A stretch of 64,000 nt of DNA from JBNNGK01 sp050268245 (GTDB lineage: Bacteria > Pseudomonadota > Gammaproteobacteria > Enterobacterales > Enterobacteriaceae). Position numbers and translations under genes: made by a program. How positions within the stretch are numbered: position 1 is the stretch's first letter; each line of letters begins with the position of its first letter. This document shows positions 55,828-64,000 of this stretch, one piece after another. The DNA lies in the NCBI RefSeq assembly GCF_050268245.1, contig NZ_JBNNGK010000002.1, positions 62,001 through 126,000 on the forward strand, read 5' to 3'. The notes below the pieces were generated by a model. It did not search any database and had not been told where the DNA came from. It was given only the letters and a program-made list of their open reading frames with translations.

Positions 55828-57723
55828 TTAATCACCTTCTGAACCCGGCGCCGCCGGTGGGGCGTCGGGTAATTGCGTATTGTTGTCGCCCAGCAAAATG
55901 TGATCGAGGATCTGGCGTGTGATGGTGCCAACTGCCGGACCCGCGCCGCCGTTTTCCAGAATAATGGTCACTGCGACGGTGGGATTCTCGTAGGGTGCAA
56001 ATGCCGTCATCAATTTATGATCGCGAAGATGCTCTGCGAGTTTGTGGGCGTTATAGGTTTCGTAACCGAATACCTGCGCGGTACCTGATTTTGCCGCAGC
56101 TTTATACGGTGTTCCGTTAAAGAACTTGCGTGCCGTACCGTTAGCGCGGTTGGCGACGCCGTACATGCCGTCTTTGGCAATTTCCCAGAAGCCAGAATGA
56201 ATATCGCCAATTTGTACGCTTTCTTGCTGACGGAAAGGAACCCGCACCCCATTTATCTTGGTGCTTTCCAACAAATGCGGCGTTTTGACGTTACCATCAT
56301 TAATTAATGTGTTCAGTGCTTTCGACATCTGAATCGGTGTCGACATCCAGTAACCTTGGCCGATTCCGACTGGAATCGTATCACCTTGATACCAAGGTTT
56401 TTTGTAACGTTTGAACTTCCATTCGCGCGTTGGCATCAGGCCAGAACGCTCTTCTGACAGGTCGACACCGGTATATTCACCATAACCGAATTTGCTCATC
56501 CAGGCGGAGAGCCGGTCGATGCCCATATCATAGGCGACCTGATAGAAATAAGTATCGGCAGATTCTTCAATGGCCTTGGTCACATTCAGACGACCATGGC
56601 CCCACTTTTTCCAGTCACGGTAGCGTTTTTCTGAACCAGGCAGCTGCCACCAACCGGGATCGAAGACGATAGTATTCTTGGTGACCACGCCAGCGCTGAG
56701 GGCGGAAACGGCGATATAAGGTTTTACCGTCGAGGCCGGCGGGTAGACACCTTGCGTTGCGCGGTTGATCAAAGGACGGTTAGGATCGTTTAACAACCCT
56801 TGATAATCTTTGCTGGAGATACCGTCAACAAACAGGTTGGGATCGTAACTGGGGTTAGAAACCATCGCCAAGATGCCGCCAGTACGCGGGTCGCTCACCA
56901 CGACGGCGGCGCGGCTGCCGACCAGCAATTGTTCAATGTAACGTTGTAGATTGAGATCGAGCGTCAGATAAATATCTTGCCCCGCGGAAGGGGGCTGCTC
57001 GTGCAATTGACGAATCACCCGGCCACGGTTATTGACCTCCACTTCCTCATAACCGGTTTTGCCGTGCAAGGTATCTTCGTAATAGCGTTCGATGCCCAGT
57101 TTGCCAATATCGTGGGTCGCCGCGTAGTTCGGCATCTTATTGTCTTTATTGAGCCGTTCAACATCACGATCGTTAATTTTAGACACATAGCCAATGACGT
57201 GGGTAAGGGCAGAGCCGTAGGGATAATAACGGCGTTGGTAGCCTTTGACCTCAACCCCAGGAAAGCGGAATTGGTTGACCGCAAAGCGGGCAACCTGCAC
57301 CTCAGTGAGTGCATTTTTCACCGGAATAGACACAAAGCGGCGCGAGCGTTTACGCTCTTTTTCAAAGTTAGCGATGTCTTCATCGGTAAGATCGACTACC
57401 GAACGCAGCGCTTGCAGCGTCGCCTTCAGATCATCAATTTTTTCGGGCATCAACTCGAGCTGATAAATTGTGCGATTAAGCGCTAACGCTGTGCCGTTGC
57501 GATCGTAGATGATGCCGCGGCTAGGGGGAATGGGGACGAGCTTGATGCGGTTTTCGTTTGAACGGGTGCGGTAATCCTCAAAGCGCTCGATTTGTAAATG
57601 GTACAGATTGACAATCAGGATGCTGGTCAGCAGCAAAATGAACAGAAACGCCACCATGGCACGGCGTACAAACAAGGCCGATTCAGCCGTATAGTCGCGA
57701 AAAGGGTTACGTTCTATTTTCAT
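55828..57723 (-). CDS. mrdA: MrdA (PBP2), elongation-specific transpeptidase
   Basis: 631 residues. N-terminal membrane helix, dimerisation domain and transpeptidase with STVK (ASTVKPY), a SAD-type triad (EESADTYFY) and KSGT (AKSGTAQVFGYE). Crosslinks the side wall with RodA and is the target of mecillinam. Same order as E. coli. Confidence 0.98.
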   Translation of the reverse strand: MKIERNPFRDYTAESALFVRRAMVAFLFILLLTSILIVNLYHLQIERFEDYRTRSNENRIKLVPIPPSRGIIYDRNGTALALNRTIYQLELMPEKIDDLKATLQALRSVVDLTDEDIANFEKERKRSRRFVSIPVKNALTEVQVARFAVNQFRFPGVEVKGYQRRYYPYGSALTHVIGYVSKINDRDVERLNKDNKMPNYAATHDIGKLGIERYYEDTLHGKTGYEEVEVNNRGRVIRQLHEQPPSAGQDIYLTLDLNLQRYIEQLLVGSRAAVVVSDPRTGGILAMVSNPSYDPNLFVDGISSKDYQGLLNDPNRPLINRATQGVYPPASTVKPYIAVSALSAGVVTKNTIVFDPGWWQLPGSEKRYRDWKKWGHGRLNVTKAIEESADTYFYQVAYDMGIDRLSAWMSKFGYGEYTGVDLSEERSGLMPTREWKFKRYKKPWYQGDTIPVGIGQGYWMSTPIQMSKALNTLINDGNVKTPHLLESTKINGVRVPFRQQESVQIGDIHSGFWEIAKDGMYGVANRANGTARKFFNGTPYKAAAKSGTAQVFGYETYNAHKLAEHLRDHKLMTAFAPYENPTVAVTIILENGGAGPAVGTITRQILDHILLGDNNTQLPDAPPAAPGSEGD

Positions 57724-57759
57724 CCCGTTGTTTTATTTCACTCTCGCTGTCATCGCCGG

Positions 57760-58230
57760 TCATTCCCGATGATAAGGATGATTGGTGGTGATACTCCAGG
57801 CACGGTAAAGGCTTTCCGCGACCAGAACGCGTACCAAAGGATGTGGCAAGGTCAGTGGCGAAAGTGACCAGCACTGCTCACCGGCGGCTTTACAGGCCGG
57901 AGCCAGCCCTTCAGGGCCGCCAATCAGCAGGCTGACGTTACGGCCATCCTGCTTCCAACGTTCCAACTGCTGTGCCAACTGCGGGGTATCCCACTTGCTG
58001 CCGGGGATGTCCAACGTGACAATCCGGTTGCCTTTGCCGACTGCCGCCAGCATTTGCTCGCCTTCCTTTTCCAAAATGCGTTTGATATCGGCATTTTTAC
58101 CGCGCTTACCTGCCGGGATCTCGATCAGCTCAAACGGCATGTCTTTAGGAAAACGGTGCAGGTAATCCATAAAGCCGGTCTGAACCCAGTCCGGCATTTT
58201 GGTGCCCACGGCGACCAGTTGCAGTTTCAC
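57760..58230 (-). CDS. rlmH: RlmH, 23S rRNA pseudouridine-1915 N3-methyltransferase
   Basis: 156 residues (E. coli 155). SPOUT methyltransferase with trefoil-knot residues in [12 protein letters not shown] and [14 protein letters not shown]. Acts on mature 70S ribosomes using SAM. Three bases after rsfS and co-transcribed with it. Confidence 0.96.
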   Translation of the reverse strand: MKLQLVAVGTKMPDWVQTGFMDYLHRFPKDMPFELIEIPAGKRGKNADIKRILEKEGEQMLAAVGKGNRIVTLDIPGSKWDTPQLAQQLERWKQDGRNVSLLIGGPEGLAPACKAAGEQCWSLSPLTLPHPLVRVLVAESLYRAWSITTNHPYHRE

Positions 58231-58233
58231 CGC

Positions 58234-58551
58234 TTAGCTCCAGAGTTTTTCCAGTTCGTACAGGCGACGGCTTTCTTCTTGCATCACATGCACGATCACT
58301 TCGCCCAGATCGACCACGATCCAATCGGATGCTTCCTGGCCCTTCATACCATACAGTTCCATACCTAATTCGCGCGCTTCCTGCACAACATGGTTGGCGA
58401 TTGACATCACATGGCGCGTGGAGGTGCCAGTGCAAATAATCATGCAATCGGTGATGCTGGATTTACCTTGGACATCCAGAGCGATAATGTCTTGGCCTTT
58501 CAGGTCATCGATTTTATCGACAACGAAATCTTGGAGCGCTTTACCTTGCAA
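58234..58551 (-). CDS. rsfS: RsfS, ribosomal silencing factor
   Basis: 105 residues when started at the TTG at 58551; AGGGGG lies 5 bases before it and the length equals E. coli RsfS. Alignment then begins [19 protein letters not shown]. The longer frame from upstream ATG is not supported. Binds uL14 and blocks 50S-30S joining during slow growth. Use of a TTG start implies low translation. Confidence 0.92.
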   Translation of the reverse strand: MQGKALQDFVVDKIDDLKGQDIIALDVQGKSSITDCMIICTGTSTRHVMSIANHVVQEARELGMELYGMKGQEASDWIVVDLGEVIVHVMQEESRRLYELEKLWS

Positions 58552-58634
58552 AGGTTCCCCCTCGGGTATGTTCTGGGTCAGTTGATTAATGCAGGCGGAT
58601 ACCTGAAAAATAGCGGCGCAGTATAGCACACGAC

Positions 58635-59297
58635 CTAGCGGTATAAACCCTGAAGCACGATATAACGTTGCACCGAACGCGGTAGCAGATCATCACAACT
58701 CACCCCACGATGACGACGTTCGCGGATCTCGGTGGCGGAAATCTCCAATAGCGGGGTGTCTGCCAAATAGATAAAACCATGTGGTTGATTGCTCAACTGC
58801 GCGGCGTCGGTAACGCGATGCGACTCTAACCAGCGCTGCAGTGCTGGCGTTTCCATGCGATTATCATAACCCGGCCGTGCCAGTACCAGTAGGTGGCAAA
58901 CACCCAGCAAATCCTGCCAACGGTGCCATTTGTGTAAGCTTAACAACGAATCTTGCCCAATAATAAACGCCAGTGGCTGTTGGTTACCACGCTCTTGACG
59001 AATGGTTTCCAGCGTTTCGATCGTATAGGACGGCGAGGTGCGATGCAGTTCGCGATCGTCAACGGCAAACAGTGGCTTATCGGCGATCGCCAATTCGAGC
59101 ATTTTCAAGCGTTGTTGTGCATTGGCTTCTGGCTGTGGCCGGTGCGGCGGGACATGATTTGGCAGCAGCATGATCTGATTCAAGCCGACTTCATTAGCCA
59201 ATACTTCTACGGGTCGTAAATGGCCGTAGTGAATAGGATCGAACGTGCCGCCAAACAGGGCATGCAGTGCCGCTGCTCGCGGAGGATTAGTGGGCAT
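58635..59297 (-). CDS. nadD: NadD, nicotinate-nucleotide adenylyltransferase
   Basis: 220 residues from the ATG at 59297. Joins nicotinate mononucleotide and ATP to form deamido-NAD. Nucleotidyltransferase motifs [12 protein letters not shown] (HxGH-type) and SATEIRER (ISTTxxR-type). Overlaps the end of holA by 11 bases. cobC, which lies between rsfS and nadD in E. coli, is absent. Confidence 0.96.
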   Translation of the reverse strand: MPTNPPRAAALHALFGGTFDPIHYGHLRPVEVLANEVGLNQIMLLPNHVPPHRPQPEANAQQRLKMLELAIADKPLFAVDDRELHRTSPSYTIETLETIRQERGNQQPLAFIIGQDSLLSLHKWHRWQDLLGVCHLLVLARPGYDNRMETPALQRWLESHRVTDAAQLSNQPHGFIYLADTPLLEISATEIRERRHRGVSCDDLLPRSVQRYIVLQGLYR

Positions 59298-60321
59298 AGG
59301 GTAAGCTCGTGGCCAAAGGTTTCCCACACAATAGCATTGACAGGCTTTCCAGTTGTGGCCATACCGATTGGCCATAATCTTGCTTTAGCGTGATTTCAAG
59401 CTGCGCTAGCAGGTGTACAGCCTGTTGTAATTGGGTGGCGGATAAACGTTGTAACGCTTGGGTTATCAAGCTGCGACGGTTCTGCCAAACTTTATGCTGA
59501 TCGAATAAGGTACGCAATGGCGCTGATGGCATACGGCGTTGTAGCGTTAACAACATCAGCAACTCACGTTGAAGCGTGCGCAAGAGAATCACCGGTTCGA
59601 CGTCTTCCTGCCGTAATTGCTGCAAAATGTGCCAAGCACGTTTACTTTTGCCGGCGAGCAATGCATCTAGCCAATGATAAGGCGAGAAGTGTGCGGCATC
59701 GTTCACTGCTTGCTCGACGCGTGGCAGCGTCAGTTTGCCATCAGGATGCAGCAGCGACAGCCGTTCCAGCGCTTGCGACAGCGCCAGCAGATTGCCTTCG
59801 TAGCAATAACACAGCAACTGATTAGCGGCATCATCCAATGCTAACTGCATGGTTTTGGCACGGCTGGTGACCCAACGCGGCAGTTGCGCGTGTTCAGGCG
59901 TCTGGCAGGTGACGTAAACACCGTTTGCGCTCAATGCCTTGAACCAAGCGCTGTTTTCCTGCGCTTTAGTTAGCCGTGGCCCGCGTAGCATCAGCAGAAT
60001 ATCGTTGTGCAGCAAGGCTGCCAGCTTCAACAATTGCTCACCCATCGGTGCGGTGAGGCCGTTTTCCGGGAAGATCAACAGTAAGGTTTGGCGGCTGGCA
60101 AATAGGCTCATCGCCTGGCAGATGCTGAAGATGGCATCCCAGTCGGTATGAGCGTCGAGAGAAATACTGTAGTGTTCGCTGAATTGCTGTTGTTGCGCGG
60201 CTTGCCGGATCAGATCCTGGCTTTCCTGCAATAACAGTGGCTCATTCCCACTCAGTAAATAACAAGCGCGCAGTCCCTCACGGAGCTGCGCGGCAAGTTG
60301 TTCAGGATAAAGGCGAATCAT
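59287..60321 (-). CDS. holA: HolA, DNA polymerase III delta subunit
   Basis: 344 residues (E. coli 343). Opens the beta clamp in the clamp-loader complex. Conserved N-terminal [12 protein letters not shown], with helical collar domain in the C-terminal third. Overlaps lptE by 4 bases (ATGA) and nadD by 11, so the block is translationally coupled. Confidence 0.96.
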   Translation of the reverse strand: MIRLYPEQLAAQLREGLRACYLLSGNEPLLLQESQDLIRQAAQQQQFSEHYSISLDAHTDWDAIFSICQAMSLFASRQTLLLIFPENGLTAPMGEQLLKLAALLHNDILLMLRGPRLTKAQENSAWFKALSANGVYVTCQTPEHAQLPRWVTSRAKTMQLALDDAANQLLCYCYEGNLLALSQALERLSLLHPDGKLTLPRVEQAVNDAAHFSPYHWLDALLAGKSKRAWHILQQLRQEDVEPVILLRTLQRELLMLLTLQRRMPSAPLRTLFDQHKVWQNRRSLITQALQRLSATQLQQAVHLLAQLEITLKQDYGQSVWPQLESLSMLLCGKPLATSLPYAH

Positions 60322-60878
60322 TGCGCTGGGAGAGTTTCCGACCTTTCGTCTGCGATGGCGGCTTTTTGTTGCGCCTCTTCTTCAGCAGCATGCACGCTTA
60401 GCAACTTACGGACTAACTGCTGTGCCGCTTGTTGGCGCATCTCCTGCAGGATAATCTCCTGTTCAGAGTCTTTCGCCAATACAGTCAATGGGTTATCGAA
60501 GAACGAACGGAACACTTTAGCGTTCAGCGGGTAAATATCGTGCCCCGGGATCAACACCTGTGCCTGTACGTTCATCACCATTTGATACTCTGCCGTTTTA
60601 CCGTCCTGGAAGATCGAGACGGTATCCTGGTTTTGGCCAGAGCTGACAATACGCAAGGAAGGCACATCCTGGCGTTTGGCGTCTTTGACGATAGTCACAC
60701 CATTTAGGCGCAACTGTTCGCGCACGGCGCGAGTCAGCGGCCCATAGGGATCATAGCTGTCCAGCACCAGCGTTTTCATTTCTGAAGGAACCTGCGTGGT
60801 TCCACGCAGGTGAAAACCGCAGCCGGCGGTGACGAGCACCACCAGCCCCAGCAACAACGTCATAATACGAAGTCGCAC
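60318..60878 (-). CDS. lptE: LptE, LPS-assembly lipoprotein
   Basis: 186 residues. Lipobox VTAGC near residue 19, then [19 protein letters not shown], as in E. coli LptE (RlpB). Plugs the LptD barrel and helps place LPS in the outer membrane. Fourteen bases after leuS. Confidence 0.97.
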   Translation of the reverse strand: MRLRIMTLLLGLVVLVTAGCGFHLRGTTQVPSEMKTLVLDSYDPYGPLTRAVREQLRLNGVTIVKDAKRQDVPSLRIVSSGQNQDTVSIFQDGKTAEYQMVMNVQAQVLIPGHDIYPLNAKVFRSFFDNPLTVLAKDSEQEIILQEMRQQAAQQLVRKLLSVHAAEEEAQQKAAIADERSETLPAQ

Positions 60879-60892
60879 AACGCCTCCTTGTG

Positions 60893-63475
60893 TTAACCCA
60901 CAACCAGGTTAAGCAATTTGCCAGGAATATAGATCACTTTACGCACGGTGACCCCTTCCAGATATTTAGCCACCAAATGCTCCTCAGTGGCGCATGTACG
61001 CACCTGCTCTTCGGTTGCATCGGCTGGCACGGTAATTTTAGCGCGTACTTTACCATTGACCTGGACAACCACCAATTTGGAGTCTTCGACCATCGCGCGC
61101 TCATCGGCTACGGGCCATGGTGCGACATCGATATCACCTGAACCACCCAGTGATTGCCACAGGCTAAAGCATGCGTGCGGTGTGAAAGGATACAGCATAC
61201 GTACCACCGCCAGCAGCGCTTCTTGTAACAGCGCACGATCTTGCTCGCTGTCTTGTGGCGCACGGCTCAGTTTGTTCATCAACTCCATCACGGCGGCAAT
61301 CGCGGTGTTAAAGGTTTGACGGCGACCAATGTCATCGGTCACTTTAGCGATGGTTTTGTGAACATCACGGCGAAGCGATTTCTGATCTTCATTCAGCGCA
61401 GCGACATCCAGTGGTTGTACCGCACCTTTCTGCACGTGGTCGTAAGCCAGTTTCCAAACGCGTTTCAGGAAGCGATTAGCCCCTTCAACCCCGGACTCCT
61501 GCCATTCCAAGGTCATTTCCGCTGGCGAAGCGAACATCATGAACAGGCGCACGGTGTCGGCACCGTATTTCTCTACCATCTCTTGCGGATCGATGCCGTT
61601 ATTCTTCGACTTCGACATTTTGCTCATGCCAGCATAGACCAGTTCGCGGCCTTGCGGATCGGTGGCTTTGATAATGCGGCCTTTTTCATCGCGCTCAACG
61701 GTGGCGTCGACTGGGGAAACCCAGACGCGCTCGCCGCTGTTGCCGAGGTAATAGAACGCATCCGCCAGCACCATACCTTGGCACAATAGGCGTTTTGCCG
61801 GTTCGTCGGAGTCGACCAAACCTGCATCACGCATCAGTTTATGGAAGAAGCGGAAATACATCAGGTGCATGATAGCGTGCTCAATACCGCCGATGTACTG
61901 ATCAACCGGGAGCCAGTAGTTGGCGGCTGCGGGATCCAACATGCCTTGATCGTACTGCGGGCAGGTGTAGCGCGCGTAATACCATGACGATTCCATAAAG
62001 GTATCGAAGGTATCGGTTTCACGCAGTGCGGGGTGACCGTTAACGGTGGTTTTCGCCCACGTCGGATCGGCCTTTATTGGGCTGGTAATGCCGTCCATCA
62101 CTACATCTTCTGGCAGAATGACCGGCAGTTGATCTTCTGGCGTTGGCATGACCGTACCGTCTTCCAGCGTCACCATAGGAATAGGTGCGCCCCAGTAACG
62201 TTGACGCGATACGCCCCAGTCACGCAGACGATAATTGACCTTACGTTGACCTACGCCTTTGGCGACCAGTTTATCCGCGATGGCGTTAAAACCGGCTTCG
62301 TGATCTAAACCGTCGAACTCACCGGAATGATAGAGTGCGCCTTTTTCGGTCATTGCCTCGGTGCTGATGTCTGGCTGGCTACCATCAAGGTTCAAAATCA
62401 CCGGTTTGATGTGCAGGGCATACTTAGTGGCGAACTCCCAGTCGCGCTGGTCGTGAGCTGGAACCGCCATCACCGCACCGGTGCCGTATTCCATCAAGAC
62501 GAAGTTGGCAACCCAGATGGGTAATTTTTCGCCGCTGAGTGGATGAATGGCAAACAGGCCGGTCGCCATGCCTTTCTTCTCCATGGTGGCCATTTCTGCT
62601 TCGGCAACCTTGGTGTTGCGGCACTCTTCGATGAAATCGGCTAATGCAGGGTTGTTAACCGCGCCTTGCTGCGCCAGCGGGTGGCCAGCGGCAACGGCGA
62701 GATAGGTCGCCCCCATAAAGGTGTCCGGGCGGGTGGTATAAACCGTAACTTTTTCATCGCTATCGGCAACGTCGAAGGTGATTTCCACGCCTTCTGAGCG
62801 GCCAATCCAGTTGCGTTGCATGGTTTTAACCTGCTCTGGCCAGCTTTCAAGCGTGTCCAAATCGTTCAGCAACTGATCGGCATAATCGGTAATTTTGATG
62901 AACCACTGTGGGATTTCTTTACGCTCAACCTTGGTGTCACAGCGCCAGCAGCAGCCGTCGATCACTTGCTCGTTCGCCAGCACGGTCAGATCGTGCGGGC
63001 ACCAGTTAACGGCAGACGTCTTTTTGTAGACCAGACCTTTTTCATACAGCTTAGTGAAGAACCATTGTTCCCAACGGTAGTAATCCGGTTTACAGGTGGC
63101 GATTTCACGATCCCAATCGTAACCAAAGCCCAGCAGTTTCAGCTGGTTTTTCATGTATTCAATATTGTCGTAGGTCCACGGCGCTGGAGCCGTGTTGTTT
63201 TTCACCGCAGCCCCCTCGGCCGGCAGGCCGAAAGCATCCCAACCAATAGGTTGCAGAACGTTTTTACCCAACATGCGTTGATAGCGGGAGATCACGTCGC
63301 CGATGGTGTAGTTGCGCACATGGCCCATGTGTAGACGGCCGGAAGGGTATGGCAGCATAGAGAGGCAGTAGTATTTCTCTTTACTGGTATCTTCAGTCAC
63401 TTTAAAAGTCTGCTTCTCTTGCCAGTGACGCTGTACGTTCGTTTCTATCTCTTCGGGGCGATATTGCTCTTGCAT
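60893..63475 (-). CDS. leuS: LeuS, leucyl-tRNA synthetase
   Basis: 860 residues, as in E. coli, from the ATG at 63475 ([11 protein letters not shown]). HIGH-type HMGH, CP1 editing domain with [12 protein letters not shown] and the editing aspartate region, leucine-specific insert, and KMSKS (SKMSKSKNN). First gene of the leuS-lptE-holA-nadD operon. Confidence 0.98.
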   Translation of the reverse strand: MQEQYRPEEIETNVQRHWQEKQTFKVTEDTSKEKYYCLSMLPYPSGRLHMGHVRNYTIGDVISRYQRMLGKNVLQPIGWDAFGLPAEGAAVKNNTAPAPWTYDNIEYMKNQLKLLGFGYDWDREIATCKPDYYRWEQWFFTKLYEKGLVYKKTSAVNWCPHDLTVLANEQVIDGCCWRCDTKVERKEIPQWFIKITDYADQLLNDLDTLESWPEQVKTMQRNWIGRSEGVEITFDVADSDEKVTVYTTRPDTFMGATYLAVAAGHPLAQQGAVNNPALADFIEECRNTKVAEAEMATMEKKGMATGLFAIHPLSGEKLPIWVANFVLMEYGTGAVMAVPAHDQRDWEFATKYALHIKPVILNLDGSQPDISTEAMTEKGALYHSGEFDGLDHEAGFNAIADKLVAKGVGQRKVNYRLRDWGVSRQRYWGAPIPMVTLEDGTVMPTPEDQLPVILPEDVVMDGITSPIKADPTWAKTTVNGHPALRETDTFDTFMESSWYYARYTCPQYDQGMLDPAAANYWLPVDQYIGGIEHAIMHLMYFRFFHKLMRDAGLVDSDEPAKRLLCQGMVLADAFYYLGNSGERVWVSPVDATVERDEKGRIIKATDPQGRELVYAGMSKMSKSKNNGIDPQEMVEKYGADTVRLFMMFASPAEMTLEWQESGVEGANRFLKRVWKLAYDHVQKGAVQPLDVAALNEDQKSLRRDVHKTIAKVTDDIGRRQTFNTAIAAVMELMNKLSRAPQDSEQDRALLQEALLAVVRMLYPFTPHACFSLWQSLGGSGDIDVAPWPVADERAMVEDSKLVVVQVNGKVRAKITVPADATEEQVRTCATEEHLVAKYLEGVTVRKVIYIPGKLLNLVVG

Positions 63476-63928
63476 GGCGGCTGGTGGTCCTATAGGTGTC
63501 AAACAGCTTACCCTTCCTATTTCGCGTTACAGGCGCGCTAGCGATGTTTTCTCACCTCAGACCGGTTGGTTCACCAGTGCTTCATGAGCCGTTCGCCAGA
63601 CGCTTTCCTACACCTTGAAATGGCTCAGGTATGCATCCGTAGCATTTTGTGTCATCCCCAAGATAATGCGCGTTGCGGGAAAGCCAACACCTCGGCAACG
63701 CCAATATGAAGGAGATAGTATTTAGATCCGCATAGCATAGCTGATAAGGCCTCCTTGCAACAACACCAAGCGGCTTTGTGCCCGCGTATTTAAAAAAAAG
63801 CCCGGTATGATGCGCTTCACATCTTGATAATCCCATCGCTTGCCACGTGACATCAGTAATTTACGGCTAAAATGATAAGAGGTAGTTTAACAGGACGTCC
63901 TGCCACATCCGTTCATCGAGGAGAAATT
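63476..63928. promoter_or_regulatory. leuS-ybeL divergent intergenic region
   Basis: 453 bases with divergent promoters. A degenerate ERIC remnant (63655-63717) lies in the middle; TTTAAAAAAAAGCCCGG near 63790 is a T-run-like stretch without a stem. No gene seen. Confidence 0.5.
63655..63717. repeat. Degenerate, internally deleted ERIC-like element
   Basis: CCCCAAGATAATGCGCGTTG at 63656 resembles the ERIC left end (CCCTAAATAATTCGCGTTG), and GCCAACACCTCGGCAACG then AATATGAAGGAGATA resembles its right end, but the central half is missing. A decayed relative of the element at 10409-10535. Confidence 0.4.
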
Positions 63929-64000
63929 ATGAACAAGGTTGCTCAGTATTATCGCGAATTGCTGGCATCACTGACCGAACGTGTGAACAAGGGGGAGCGT
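63929..64000 (+). CDS. ybeL: YbeL, DUF1451 zinc-ribbon protein (N-terminal part, cut by window edge)
   Basis: ATG at 63929 with GAGGAG 6 bases upstream. The 24 visible residues (MNKVAQYYRELLASL...) match E. coli YbeL, divergent from leuS as in E. coli. Function of the family is not established. Confidence 0.88.
   Translation, partial: MNKVAQYYRELLASLTERVNKGER

Noticed and set aside
1..64000. Prophage, CRISPR array or intact insertion sequence
   Set aside because: No integrase, phage structural genes, spaced repeats or complete transposase were found on either strand.

Overview
The window is chromosomal DNA of an enterobacterium of the Serratia/Yersiniaceae type. This rests on protein similarity recognised by eye to E. 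coli housekeeping genes, on conserved gene order (qmcA-cnoX-ybbO-tesA-ybbA-ybbP; purEK; lpxH-ppiB-cysS; folD-argU; cspE-crcB-tatE-lipA-lipB-ybeD-dacA-rlpA-mrdB-mrdA-rlmH-rsfS-nadD-holA-lptE-leuS-ybeL) and on a full 127-bp ERIC repeat. No prophage, CRISPR array or intact insertion sequence was seen.

Layout. Positions 1-12.2 kb hold core metabolism: membrane and thiol proteostasis, thioesterase plus ABC exporter, purine synthesis, lipid A synthesis and cysteinyl-tRNA synthetase. Positions 12.2-17.5 kb hold an accessory metabolic locus: a LacI-type regulator fused to a solute-binding domain, divergent from a PhnP-like metallo-hydrolase, a nucleoside:H+ symporter-like carrier and an MgtC-family protein. 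ybcJ, folD and tRNA-Arg(UCU) follow. Positions 19.1-42.6 kb, right after the tRNA, are a fimbrial super-locus. It contains a ToxR-like/FidL-like pair, chaperone-usher operon 1 (21.4-30.1 kb), a second FidL-like gene, a LuxR-type regulator, a lipoprotein/FKBP pair, chaperone-usher operon 2 (34.7-41.9 kb, three chaperones) and another LuxR-like regulator. A 1.6-kb AT-rich gap leads to a MASE1 diguanylate cyclase, cold-shock genes, a drug-efflux/TetR pair, fluoride exporter with riboswitch, and then the core tat/lip/cell-wall/leuS block to the end.

The outstanding feature is in fimbrial operon 1. The penultimate gene is an intact reverse transcriptase (28274-29269; YMDD catalytic box). It is translationally coupled at both ends: it overlaps the preceding minor pilin gene and shares an ATGA with the last gene, the two-domain tip adhesin (29266-30108). 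The adhesin gene and the roughly 500 non-coding bases after it (30109-30610) share a base and codon composition sharply different from everything around them. The non-coding part folds on paper into a series of hairpins with several long helices. A reverse transcriptase, a tip adhesin and a large structured RNA in one transcript look like a candidate retro-element acting on a fimbrial adhesin (diversification, cassette replacement or RNA-templated control). No canonical template/variable repeat pair of a diversity-generating retroelement could be found by eye, so the mechanism is open.

Other points of interest are homopolymer tracts (C9, C7, G10) in the two tip-adhesin genes, suited to slipped-strand phase variation, and paralogous FidL-like proteins bracketing operon 1.
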